NCBI GenBank assembly: GCA_905250075.1 | Contig: CAJNOP010000002.1 | Span: forward strand, 5,507,565-5,571,564 | DNA length: 64,000 bases | Reading direction: 5' to 3' | Origin: Rotaria sp. Silwood1 | Taxonomy: Eukaryota > Rotifera > Eurotatoria > Philodinida > Philodinidae | Shown: piece after piece, positions 48,601-61,700 of the stretch | Layout of the letters: each line of letters starts with the position of its first letter | Numbering within the stretch: the stretch's first letter is position 1 | Position numbers and translations under genes: made by a program | Notes under the pieces: model-generated | Database searches by the model: none | Seen by the model: the letters and a program-made list of their open reading frames with translations, nothing else | Told to the model about the DNA's origin: nothing

Positions 48601-51600
48601 TATTTATTTTGTTTTTCAAATTTTAGTTTTTATTCTTTTGTCTTATTCAAAATAGGTTTTAACAACGAAAGTTATTGGATCAAGTTCATCACAATGGTTT
48701 GGATATATTCATTTAGCTACACGAGAAGATGTTGAAAAATGTATTCAAGCATTACATCAAACAGAACTACATGGAAAAAAAATTTATGTTGATCGAGTAA
48801 GTTTATGAGATTTAAATATTTTCACTATTAAAATTAAACAAAGTAAATGAAAAATCTCTAGTTGCATGTTTGCTAACGAGGGAACCATCCGAAATGGTAT
48901 CTAGTGTTAGAGATGAGACTCCAGTAATTATGTAGGACCTGTTGAGACTAGAAGGGTTGTTCTGCATGTACTATCATTTTGAAGTTATGATCGTTACACT
49001 GGATTTTTTACTCTTGACGCAATATTTCTAAAAACAAAAATCGAGGAAACAAAATGTGGCCTAAAGCTTTATCCATAGACAGCTGTTAAAATCATTAGAA
49101 TTTCCTAAAAATTTCAGCCGAAAACAGTGGTCTCTTCTCGAGATATCAAATCTACAAAAACAAATTGATGATATTCCTACAAATGGACGTAACATCTATT
49201 TCTTAAGTGATTTTAATGATTTTCTAGGTTTCTTCTAGTATCCACAGGTTCTAGATATGACTGAGATCTCATCTCGAACTCGAAATATCAATTCGAGTGG
49301 TTCCCTCGTAACTATCGATGTATCAGAGTTGTAAACGTCTTTTCTGCCTGATATGAATTTGTTGGAGTATAAAAATGTTTTTTTTTTCTCGTTATGAAGT
49401 TTTATCAACACACTTTCATATCGAATTTTATTACAAAAACAAATTTGAACAATTGTTCAGTGTTGTAGTTTGTCATACTATCAGCGACGAAGTGCTTGCG
49501 AAATGTACTATTGTGCTGATTATTATGATTGAAAAAAGAAATATTCAAATTTACTCATAAATCGTAATGCTCAAACAGAAATACTCCTAACTGTTGCTCA
49601 CCGGTAACTGATGTTATCGAGTATTTTGACCTATGCACCATGGCTTATTGAGTAAATTCGAATGTTTTTTGTTTCATCAAAATAATTAGCGCAACGAACT
49701 CTATACACGAAAAAATCTTCTGAAAACCTTGTGTTTTTTTTTCGGTTGACTACCCATGGAAGTATACAACAACGGTATAGATTCGCAACCATTTTGTCAT
49801 TGATAGATAGATTTACTGATATTTCTTCTACTATTTATAGAATATATTTCGCACAAACATAAGAGATAATGCGGCGTATATAATGTGGGATGTAGATTAA
49901 ATATAAGATTGATTAATACCGTCCTTGTCTGAGAAACAATTGATGAAGGCGAAAAGCTGATATAGAGTGTGTAATTTTATGGAGCCGTTTATTCGCCAAT
50001 AGATAAAAAAAAAAACTATTGTGGTCATTAGGATGCACATATGACTCATCGAGGAGTTAATTTGATGATCAGAGGATCAGAAAAATGAAGCATAATTCAC
50101 TTCTGTATACCAACTAATCCAGCTCTATCGAGCTATCTTTACCCCAATACCATATTAAGGAAAAACCGTTCCCTTTTCGATTCTGCAATGCATCATTTGC
50201 CTAATTTTAATTCAATTAAATAAAATAACATGGCATATTTTTTTAGTCAAGTAGTAGGATGAGACGTATCGTCGAGTATATATATCGCTACTTTAAGCTC
50301 TGAACAGATGGCATATCATTTGAGCTTTATTTTGTAAAACACAATCTAAAAGGAATGTTAAAGTATGTCTGTGTAAGTTTAGGCTCAAACCCCTTCTCTC
50401 ACAAACCGTACATCAATAACATCTTATGATAACATATGAACTACTTCCTTATTCCATATCTGGAAGATTAAGCAAAAATGATGATGAAGACATGTGTCTC
50501 AAAATAGATTGAATAAAACAATCTTCTTATACTTAGCAACAACAGCTACATCGTATTTTACATTTTAATCTTACAAGAATTGTTCTAATAGGTTTTCTTA
50601 AGAAATCTGATAACATTTATGAACAATCACATGTAAATTAGAATGAAAGAAAAAACGAATATTTTCGCGTATATTTTTTTTTCCCAAAATTCATTTCCGA
50701 ATTTGTAGGAAATGCATGATCAAACATCGGATTCATCATCTTCAAAATCCAAATCAAATAGTAGATCAACATCATCTAATCGTCAAATATCATCACGTGA
50801 TACATCATCAAGTGCACAAAAAAAACGATCAGATCAATCAAGTCATAAATCATCTACAAATGATTCATATAAAAATCGTGATTCAATCACAGATAATCAA
50901 GATAAACTATCGACAGTAGAAACAAATGTATCATCGAAAAAACGATCAGCATCAACATCTAATGAAAATAAAAAAAAACTATCAACATCCGATATAAACA
51001 AATCAAATAATGATGACACAACAGTTAAATCATATGAAACTGATTCGTTGAATAAAAAACCAAACGAATCCTATAATGAAAAACGACGAACTTCGTCGAG
51101 TAGTAGTAACAGTCAATCAACAAAATATCATATATCTCGTGCAGATGTTCCAAAAACAACCGAAAAATTAGGTATTATATCAATAGTTTATGATTATTTT
51201 GTTTTTTTTTTTTTGAAGAAACATAATGAAATCATAATCTTCCGCTCGAACAAATTCTATTGTTCTTTGAATAGTTTTTTTTTTCATGTTCATGTTATAT
51301 TACAATGGTTAACAGTGAAACACTAATGCTAATTAGGAATATAATTTCAAGTATAGATGACTGCTTCTATTAATTGTTGATTACTAAAGATTAAACTCTT
51401 TTATGACTTCTTTGTGTATTGAGTAGTTTGATCTGTCTTTCATTTATTTTGATGATAGAGAAATTATTCGTTTCGTGACAGATTCTGCAATGAACATATT
51501 GTGTTAATAGTTTTTTTTTAATGCTGCTAACTTCCTTAGTGAGAATATATTAAAATAATAATAAACACTACTTATGATTGCAATATATGCAATGTACGCT

Positions 51601-54600
51601 GATCGACTCGAACACTGAGATTTGAATAACTATATCAAATTCGTAATAATGACTTACACTTTGGTAATCTTCATCATGACATCTTTCATAATAACGTTGT
51701 TTTTAGTATCTGTATTTATTATTAGGATATATAAAAGATTTAGTTTCTATTAGCATTTTTTTTACATGCGATGAATCATAGCTTTAAAACTAAACGATTA
51801 AGAATAATATAGCTTATTTTTGCTGTATTTATTTAAATTTACCGAACTGGACTATTATGTATATGTTGTTTTTATTAATAGTCTTATTGAGATTTGTTTC
51901 TAATACATTTAATATAAAAATATTTACATAGGTCTTGCTATAGAATGGGCTACACTGCATAGGCAGTGCACCAATAAAGCGATCAGATGCAATTGCTTTT
52001 CATAACTGCCTTCATTTTGTAGAGTTTTTCAATGCAACTTTATTACTCATATGAATATCAGCAAAATAACATATACTATATGGCTTCCTCTAAAAAAAAT
52101 TGTCCTTGAGCCAACCGTGCTAATATTTTTTGCTTCACTTTTTATGTCCCGTCTGGGGAGTTTGAGAACACAGTTTTTCTCAAATCCTTTCTACCAGACG
52201 AATAGGTTTCAATTGTCTGTCAATATTTTTGTTTTCCTGCCACTTCCAAAAACTATCAGGATTACTAAATATAAATAACGAATAAAAGTTTTGATTAAAT
52301 CTTTTTTCTTAGAATCTTCTCACAAATCGACTACAAATGATCGTAAAAATGATAAACATTCAAATAGATCTGAAAAATCATCAACACATTCTACATATAT
52401 TTCAAAATCGAAGGCATCATCATCACCTGTAACACGTCGAAGTCATTCAAGTGAAAAACATTATATTCCATTAACAACAAAGCCTGATCATCATCGTTCA
52501 TCTTCAATTGATAAATCTAAACAACATACGTCATCTCATATGATATCAAATAAATATGATAAACCAAAAGAACCTTATGTATATCTAGAATTTTATAATT
52601 TGAAAAGTAAAAATTAAATAAAATAATTTTTTTTGCTTTGTTTGTTTAGTTAAAAGATACTACTCATCATTCAACATCATCAAAAACATTTGATACTGAT
52701 CGTCGTTCAACTTATCAAAATGAAGAACGTTTACGACATGAAAAAGAATTACTTGTACGAAAACAATATGTTCAACACCAAGAAGAAGAAAATATTAAAG
52801 AGCAACAACGACGTTTAGCTGAAGAACGTGCACGAATGAGACGTGAATTTGAAAGTAATAAAAAAAATCTTTAATTCTAATGAATATTTATTAAATATTT
52901 TTGTATTCTAGTTCTTGAACGTGAACGTTTAGAAATCGAACGTAAACGACTTGCATTAGAAAAAGACAAACAAGATCAAGCACGAGAACTTGAAAAACAA
53001 CAAAGACGTTTAGTTGATGAAGCCAAACATCGACAACAACAACAACAACAACAAGCTGAAGCTAAATTACGTGATGAAAAATTACATCGTATGTCAGCAC
53101 ATAATGATAATAAACGTCCACGTTCATCACATCATGAACCACAACGTTCACATCACACAAATACAAATAATATTAATAATTCAAATAAAGGATATGATCA
53201 TCGAATATCAACAAATACAACAAGTGGACGTGGACGTGATCGATCACTTGATGATACTAATCGTGATTATTATCCAGAACCAAAACGACAATATACAAAG
53301 AATCAACGTGAACCGATGTTGTAAGAAATATATCTAGGACTTAATTTAAACATATTTCTTTTAATTGATAATTTTTAGTCGTGATCGTGTCGTTTATCGT
53401 GAATCTGATCATCCACCATCGACATCTAGTCTTGGTCTTAGTTCTTTGTCATCAATAAATTCAAGTAATAACAATCAACGATATATTCCTTCATCATCTA
53501 ATCAACATCGTCTATCAGATCCTTATAATACATTACCACAACGTGGACGTGATATGGCTTTACCACCTACATCATCTGTTAGTACAGCTTATGAACGTTC
53601 TTCTCGAAATGTTGCTTCACCACCAAACAATACTAATGCAATTCTTCGACGTCCACATTCACGTGAACGATTTGATGATCGAGAATATATACAACAAGCA
53701 CCACGTCGTGATAGATCACCACCGACAAATAATACATTACGTCGTGAATCAATGGAAACAACACATTGGGAACGACCAAAACCTCGTGATACTACACATT
53801 ATGCTGATGGTAAATAAGTATTGTTTTAATATGTTTTTTGTAATTTATACGTTTGAGATTAGAAAGATTTGAGATTAAATTTTGCAATAATAATAATAAA
53901 ATATGATTAATTTTATTTTAGACACTCACAAATATTTACCTACTCAATACATTTCTGACACATCTCAATCAGCTCAACAACAACAACAAGGCTTGTGGTC
54001 AGCAGCACCTCCATCACGGCAACAACATCATCATCCTGATTTGCCAGTTAAAAGTTAGTAAATTTTTTTTGTTACGAGATAACCATCTGAATCGATACCA
54101 GCTGTTTGAGCTCATATTGGGTCAGCTGGAACGGTCCAGTAGAAATAGAAAAATCTTTAAAAGGCTCGTCCTTCTATAGGCTTTTGAAGTCTAGTTAGAA
54201 TCGTTTTACTGAATTTCTGACTCAATTTTAGATGCATATTGATAAGTCAAAAGAAATGAATGTCGCTCATATGTAAGCCAAATAGCTCGTACAATATCCT
54301 AAAAATTCCAGATGAAAACAATATAATTTTATCGAAATATCGAATTTCTAAAAAAACAATCGTTTGCCATTGGTATGACATAAAAACTTGACTTTACTTG
54401 AAAATTCGATGTATGAGCAAAATTATATTCTTTTCGGTTGATGCTTTCAAAATATTCTATGAGTCATTACACTTATTGATAGACGAAATTTAACATCGAA
54501 ATAATGCATTTTGATTTTTCGATATATAGTTAAACCTTGATTGAGAATTCAATAAAATGATTCTAACTCAGCTTCAGAAACACGTACGAAGACGAACTCT

Positions 54601-55155
54601 TAGTTTGATCATAGCATTTTTGTAGGCTCGATGTGAGCTCAAACGACAAGTATCAGTTCGATTGATTCTCTTGCTAGTTATGTTTTTATTCGAATTATAC
54701 GTTTTTTTTTCATAGCTGCTTCTCATGCACCTGTAGTAGACCCATACGGTTGGCCACATGTTTCTCAACAAGTACCACCTCCATCACTTCCGTCTCATCA
54801 TCCACAAGGATTATCATCATCGCATGATCGATCTCGTGCTAATGTGGCTAGCAATCAACGTATCCCTATTCTTCCATCCAATCAACCACCACCACCACCA
54901 CCTCCATCATCTCGTGGCAGTGCAACGAGTCAAACTCATTTGTACAGTCACCCTGGTATACCTGTAAACGCTCTTCCAACATCTCAACAACATGCACCAT
55001 TAGCACCACCACCAACATCTCTTCATCATACAACAGCCTATGTAACACAACAAGTTCCACCGACTGGTGGACTTGTCCTTCATCCAACGGGTCAACCACG
55101 TGCCTATGAACAACATTATGTTGTTACACAACCTTTATCACAACGACGTTATTAA
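45688..55155 (+). CDS. Scaffold attachment factor B (SAFB)-like SAP/RRM protein, 15 exons
   Basis: Nuclear matrix, DNA- and RNA-binding regulator of transcription and splicing. Exons: 45688-45834, 45901-45990, 46052-46108, 47165-47201, 47549-48029, 48381-48448, 48513-48595, 48656-48796, 50709-51171, 52313-52578, 52650-52854, 52912-53320, 53379-53809, 53922-54053, 54716-55155 (1149 aa; phases consistent). An N-terminal SAP domain (residues about 14-49) has RKLNDLRVVDLQRELRSFNI. An acidic Thr/Gln-rich region follows, then the RRM (about 295-365): CYLWVSNIAKETHASDLKAL and LHQTELHGKKIYVDR, close to SAFB's LHKTELHGK. After this come a Ser/Lys-rich region, a charged Arg/Glu coiled coil (ERLRHEKELL..EERARMRREFE), an Arg-rich stretch, and a Gln/His/Pro-rich tail with a Pro run. 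The order SAP, RRM, R/E coil, R/G-rich is SAFB's. Intron 8 (1.9 kb) carries family B and C repeats; intron 14 a family B copy. Confidence 0.9.
48876..49308. mobile_element. Repeat family B, copy 2 (long-TIR element, SAFB-like intron)
   Basis: The ends are ACGAGGGAACCATCCGAA.. and ..TTCGAGTGGTTCCCTCG. They match as inverted repeats perfectly for the outer 11-12 bp and imperfectly for about 50 bp, including an AGAGATGAGA / TCTCATCTC pair. If the ends are taken at 48877 and 49308, both flanks carry TAA (48874-48876 and 49309-49311), a possible 3-bp target duplication. It is non-coding, about 430 bp. Confidence 0.75.
50315..50604 (+). repeat. Repeat family C, copy 1 (SAFB-like intron)
   Basis: Direct-orientation similarity with 62423-62815. 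Shared blocks include ATCTAAAAGGA(A/G)TGTT, CATCAATAAC(A/G)TCTTGT-type, AACTACTT with TATTCCAT/TATTACAT, GATGATGAA/GGTGATGAA, GCTACATCGTATTT against ACTACATCGTGTTT, and TTGTTCTAATAGGTTTT against TTGTGCTAATAGCTTTT. Element ends are not defined. Confidence 0.6.
54074..54674. mobile_element. Repeat family B, copy 3 (SAFB-like intron)
   Basis: The left end ACGAGATAACCATCTGAATC and following TTTGAGCTCATATT recur in reverse complement at the right end (GATGTGAGCTCAAACG .. GATTCTCTTGCTAGT). This gives long, diverged terminal inverted repeats as in the 48876 copy. The interior aligns with the first 390 bp of the window. Non-coding, about 600 bp. Confidence 0.65.
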
Positions 55156-58100
55156 ATCAATTATTTTCTTGTCTATTTGTTTATTATAGTAATGAACTTG
55201 TCGTTGCTTTTCATGTGTTCTCTTGCTCTTCGTATTTGTCAAACTTGAGATTTATATTATTTCTTTTGATTTTCTTCTATTTGTGAGTTGTGTCAAAAAA
55301 CAACAAGCGTATTTGTTTTGTGTGTGTGTCAATGTACATGTTCCAAACTTCCTCTCGTCATTTTGTTTTTTTTTTTCTTTGCTTCCCTTCAATGGTATTC
55401 TATGCTGAGCACTTCTTCTATAGTTCTACTTTATAAACATAAGTTCCAGCATAAACGAAAAAAAAAAGAAAATGTTCCATTACATTTTATCAATTCATCA
55501 AATATTAAAAGCAATAGACAGAACATGTAGGTATGTATAACAAAATGCGAAGGTTTCTGTTAATTTATTGGTCGAATATACACTCAGATGCATACGCACA
55601 TCTACCTGGATCAATATGCGTAACCTACATGAAACTCATTCATCCGGACGATTATCGATTGATGTAGGAAGACGAGAGAAACCGAAGGAAAAAGAGAAGA
55701 AATAAGCAAATATGCATATATATATATATAATTCGAGAATAGTGTCTTGCGCTTTCAACAACGTTATATATCGACAAATTCTTTTGGTTGCTTTTACAAT
55801 ATTCATCATCATCTCTTCATAACATTTTATACAATATTTTTGACGCTCGATGAATATTATACATATGCAGAAGAGAAAAAAAAGTAAAGAAGGAGAACTA
55901 GCATTATATAAAATTCACTTGTGTGCACATGAACTTAATCCCTAGTCATTGCCTGCTTCCTTTTTTTTTGCTTGGTCACATACGTATATACCCTTTTTGA
56001 ATCGACAGAGCATAAAACTCTCGCGTTTCTTCTCTTCGATAGTAAGTACCTTTGCTCTCTTCCTTCATGCATAGAAGTATTGCGATAGGTGGAGCAAAAT
56101 CTTAAGTAAATCATTATAATTCTTCTCAGTCAACCATCCATGCATCCACTTTCGCGTTCGTATACTGCATTTTTTTTCTCTTTTTTTTTTCATATTTAGA
56201 CGCACATACGTAAACGATTGATGTTAATATTCATATTCGTCAGACGAGATAGAGCCTATCAAATACATAGTAATACATCATGATGTGAAAAAGCAAAAAA
56301 AAAACGAAGAAGTCTTTGACCGACATGATTTTATCAGAATTGATCTGTTCTTTTAGTTATTTTATATCTACATAGTTTTTTGTAACTAGTAAAGAACCAA
56401 GATGCTGAGTATAGTATATAAAGAAAACTATTCTTATACTTATTCGCGTTGATTCTTTTCGTTAGCATTTTTTAATAAATACAGACATAGAGAAAGAGAC
56501 ATACACATATACAGACAAAATAAAAACGAGGCAGAAATACTGCCGTCAAGAATCTCTCTATTATCGAACGAGCAGAACGTACGAATTCTTCCACTACCAT
56601 CTGCAGCCATACACTTACTAAAATCAGTCTCGTATTTCTCTTTTCTTCTTCACTTTCTTTTCTCTTTCCCTGTTTTTTTTTTCATTTCACATTTTCCATT
56701 CTCGAACCATCTGTGCTTCGATCCCCCACTTTGCCTTCGAACATAGAACCACTAAATCTCCTTAGTATATATCTATATACTCCGCTTTTAAATGAAGTAC
56801 ATCTGCGCATATTCTCGTCATGTAAAAATCTTTTATCCTTCTCTTCATTCTTCTCTCTTCCTTGCATATAGTGACTTACTACTATCGCTACCGATTATAT
56901 ATTTGAATTTAAAAGAGAAAAAAGACTAAAATCTAAACCCTTTCTTTTTTTCTTGCTCTCTCTCTCTCTCTCGGTTTCACATATAACTTGAGATAGATAG
57001 AAGACGAAACAAATATACGATTTTGTTGAATAGTTGATAAACTAAAATTGATGTAATGTCTTATTCTCGTAAGTAGTTCTCTTCCTTGAATATAGAACCT
57101 TGTTGGAAGTTCTGTTTGTTACATTTTGGCCATATAATGTTATTACTTATTAATATTGATATATTAAAAAGAAGCAAAAAAAAACAATTTTTCGTCGTAA
57201 GTTCTTTTTTCCTTCGGAAGTAGAAAAGCTCTCATTATTTTCTAAAATTTAATATTCATTTTCATGGCCAATTTACTTTTTTCCACATATAAAAGTGTAA
57301 TGGTGATGGCATGTGTACGAATATTTGTATATACATATATTCATATAAAGGTAAAAGTCGAACCCATTACAATGTCGGTAAATGTATGTATGTGTGAGAA
57401 ATCGATTTCTTTCACTGATCGTGTCTTCTTCGGTTATTGTCTGCGTAATAGATGACAAAAAAAATGCTGCATTTTGTATCACACCTTTTTCTCTTGAAAT
57501 TGCTTTATAAGTGTGATGAGAAAAGAAGATGATGATTGGAAGATCACGATGGGAAGTGGGCGATGATGTACGTATGTACACACACGTCTTTGGCCTTCGT
57601 CTTTCGCCTTCGATGCGCTCGTCTCTCTCTCTCGCTGTCTCTCTTCTTCGTTTTTCAAAAAACTGCGTGTGCACAAGCGCATCATATGTGCTATAGGCGC
57701 GCATCCTTTCTTCTTCTTCTTCTTCTCTCTTCTCTGCCTGACATGTTCTATAATCACACCAATACTACATGTAGATGTATGTGCACGTCGAAAGAAGACG
57801 AACAGAGACAGAGAGAGACAGAGAGAGAGAACGAAAGACGCAAAGAAATTGAGTATTGAATGTGTATAATGAAGAAGAAGAGAAGAATGTTGCGCCTTAC
57901 GTCGTTTTTCTTTCTTGTTACAGGATACGAGAAAAACGAAGATGTAAAAAAAGATGTTTTTTTCTTTTTTTTTTTTTTTGTCTTATCTATACGTGCCCAT
58001 CAACATTGAATACACGTCCATATAGACATTTATCACAAATCTTATGAAGCTTTCGTTAAGTCAAACATGACTATTGATATCCAATCATCATTTCATATTG

Positions 58101-58747
58101 GATTTTACCTGTACCGACATACATTTATTTACAGGATCATGATAGTAGATTTCACTTTTATTATTTCTTATCTTTTGTCTAGTTTTAGATTTTAGTGATT
58201 TCAGTTCTTTTCCATCAGTTTGATGTTAGTAATATTGTCACAATTATTATACATCATAAATAAGGTAAGAAAATAAAGTTAACCATCAAATATAACCAGA
58301 AGTACGATACTTATTTGAGACAATCGTGGGATAAGATTTTTGTATTTGTATCATAGTTTTTTTCCAACAAAAAAGTATGATGACAATTCGTTATTGATCA
58401 ATTGACAAGAGAAAACTTAATTTTAATGAATATGATTTGTATTCTGTTCTCTATAATAAGCTTGCCGAGCTCTTATGTATAAAATACACCTGTATGTAAC
58501 AAAAAATGATGTTGTTGTTATTGAAGAAAGAAAAAAGAAAGACGATGAAGAGAAATCAAACGAAATATTTATCAACGAATAGATCGTAAACGAATATACA
58601 TCAAATGATGATCAATCAAAGTTGACATGTGCACATAACTATACATATATATCATTTGAATGAATCGCTATTGATCCATATAGCTTATATTTATTTTTTG
58701 TTTTATACATTTTTCTTTTTTTTTTCCGTTGTTTTCAAGCACCGGTG
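55156..58747. other. Intergenic region with simple repeats, possible 5' exons of the zinc-finger gene
   Basis: 3.6 kb with no coding exon that could be supported. The 55.5-58 kb part is richer in C/G and CpG than the surrounding sequence and contains CT and GA microsatellites (about 56958-56972, 57618-57650, 57715-57733, 57805-57832). The first recognised zinc-finger exon is preceded by a good acceptor (CCGTTGTTTTCAAG, to 58739), so an upstream non-coding or coding exon probably lies here, or a leader is trans-spliced. Overlapping frames at 57264-57869 on both strands follow the simple repeats. Confidence 0.4.
57618..57833. repeat. Opposed (CT)n and (GA)n tracts
   Basis: A CT-rich tract (CGTCTCTCTCTCTCGCTGTC.. 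at about 57618-57652) is followed about 140 bp later by its near reverse complement (AGAGACAGAGAGAGACAG.. about 57803-57833), flanked by CTTCTTCG / CGAACAG-type edges. Transcribed RNA could fold into a long hairpin. Confidence 0.5.
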
Positions 58748-61700
58748 ATGACTAACGATGCTTCCACTGCTTATATCTGCATCTATTGTCCGTTCAATTC
58801 AGACAATCTAGAAGCACTTGAAAATCATTTGACAAGTATGAACAAAATTTATTGTCACCTTGGTCTATTCTATACATATTTATGCATATATCTTTAGGTG
58901 CACACGGGCACGGATGTCAAGATGCACCACTACTACTAACACAATCTTCACCATCATCAAACATTATCAACAAGGCCAGTAAACGTGAGGCGCCTGATGA
59001 CGAACAGGTAACTTATATGCTTTCATCTCGTTCATTTTTCATCGTTTGGATATTATCTATGTTTATCTAGTCTCAATCTTCATTGAATGGTATTAAATCG
59101 ACAACAGGTATTCGATAAAAAAAGCTTTTTTCTTTCATGATAGCCTCTTCTTAATGTATTACATTGCGAAGGCGAATTCGAATAGCTTTGATAATGATCG
59201 AGTTTATAAATGGGATCAATTAATTTTGTACGATTGTCATTTTTATTATGAAAAGATTATTTCATCGGATAAAATAAAATCATAGTAAATCCTTGAATCA
59301 AGCTTTAGCACAAACTTTTCTTGACAAAATCAATGATTTTCACAAAAACAAATAAGATTTTATCTATTTTTTTGAATTTATTCGATCTGATTGTCATATA
59401 CGAAGAATAATGTCACAGAAGAATGAGTATCGTATTAATCATAGTATATTTATTTTGATCTTAATAGAGATAGTTTTCGATAAGTTTTTCTTGGAATTGT
59501 ACATAATGACATGTTCTTTCGTCAAAGATGTCTAAGAAAACAAACTTATTTTTTTTGTCTTCTTGTTAGAACATTCATCCGGAATTAAACGAGTTAAACG
59601 AACAGTATCACCATCAACACCAACAAATATATTTATCAATGGTGCTGATAATAATTCAGAATCAGATGTTGATAATGAAGATGATGATGACGATAACGAT
59701 GATGACGATGATGATGATGATGATGATGACGATGATGATGACGATGATGAACGAGATTCATCATCAAATCCAACAACAATGCCACCTAAAGCTAATTTAA
59801 CATGTCCTATATGTAGTTCAACATATCATCGAATTGGACATCTATTACGACATGCAAAACGAAAACATCATATTGACTTATCAAATTATGATGAACAACA
59901 TACATTTGATAAGCTTACATCACAACCAAATCAAATCCAAACATCTGAAATTGAAATGAATTTAAATTCTAAAGAACAAATAAATTCAACAAACACTGAA
60001 GATATCGATCCAGCTGAAAAATTATCTCAACAACAAAGTAAATTAAAATTGCAAGGATAGTCCTCCAATTGATTGATCACTTTTGAGTTGGGATTATGCA
60101 CAGCATGTAGATCTCAAGAAACATCTGAAAAAATAGTTTTCGAATATCAAACTTAAAACTTTGTAGAGAGACCAGTCTTAAAGGGAGTAGTTTATCGTAA
60201 AAATTTCAGATCTTTTGATTTGCTTCTATCCTGAAATAAGAACACATCGAGTCTGTCGTTATATATGAGCGATATAAAAGACACACTTTTGCCATAGCTG
60301 TATCTTGCGATAGAAACAACAACAATATGTGAAACTATTCTTCGAAGGATTATTTCTGTATCAGGTTTTAAATTGAAATTAGAAAATCAATTTTCCTTGT
60401 GTTCCTAAGAGTGAGCATGACATTCATTTAAAAACTATTGTAAACGTACAATATCTCTGCAGTAATAAGCTAAGGACCTGAACTGTTTTTATGGTATTCA
60501 TAACTCATTGAGTTTCATAGAATGCACCTAGCTTCGACTCAAAATCGATTTATCAGTTGGGAGACTTCTGTCGTTGACTTTTGTTTTTCAATTAAACTAA
60601 TCATATCTCTTTTTTTAAGATGAAATAATACCATCATCAAATTCCGAAACAAATGCAACAACGGATTGTCCTTATTGTGATTATAAAACAACTGATATTG
60701 AACAATTTAAACTTCATATTATAGCTCATATACGTGATAAAAATTATCGATGTTTATTATGTAATCGTTTATATAAATATCGGGGTATGCTTAAAAATTG
60801 TTTGTATACTTGTTTTTCTTTTTAACTCATTAATTTCTCATTATTATACAAAAAAAAGGTGATTGCTCATTTCATATACGTCGTAAACATCATCGATATA
60901 GTACAAATTCCAATGATTATATACAACGTTTTTTATTTGATACAACAGATGGTGATGAAACAATGTCAAAACAATCCGGTGGACAACATGGAACATCAAT
61001 GAATAGTTCAATTCACAATGTAAGTACATCACGTGAACAAGATGAACCTGTACGTTATTTTGGTTGTCCTTATTGTGATTATACATCAAATTACGGTGGA
61101 GATGTTCGGTAAAATGAAATATTCTTTAAGTTTATTTTGTTTATGTATGTGTTTTTTTTCTCTATAGAAAACATCAAGCACGTAAACATCCAAATGTTGA
61201 ATCCAAAGTTATAAAAATAATTCGACAAGATTCTGAACATCAAATATCTTCATCATCATCATTAAATAATAATAATAATCTCCACAATATATCAAATGAT
61301 GATGTACCTGATGATGACAATCATGAACAAGATGATAAAAATACAATAACTAAATCAAATATCAATTTAATTGAGCAACAAGAACGTAAAGAAAAAATAA
61401 AAACAATTAAAAAAACTGATGCAAATTTTATTCAACAACATTCATCAACATTATCTATATTACCAAATTTTGCACCTGTTCGAGTTTTTCAATGTAGTTC
61501 ATGTCATCAACAAGGAACATATAAATGGGTTGTTGAAAGACATATACGTGCGAAACATCCCGAACAACCAGATGTACATGTTATTGAATTACCAGCTGAA
61601 TTAGCTGTTAAATTACAAAAAATAACTCCACCATTAAAACGTTTTCGTTGTTCATTATGTCCATTACAATCGAAACATACATGGGTTATTATTCGTGTAT

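Noticed and set aside
57264-57869. Overlapping frames of 60-143 codons on both strands
   Set aside because: All cover the CT/GA microsatellites, giving R/E/S/L-rich translations without domains.
59679-59752. Asp-run as a calcium-binding or functional domain
   Set aside because: It is a coding trinucleotide repeat; acidic composition alone does not support a specific function.
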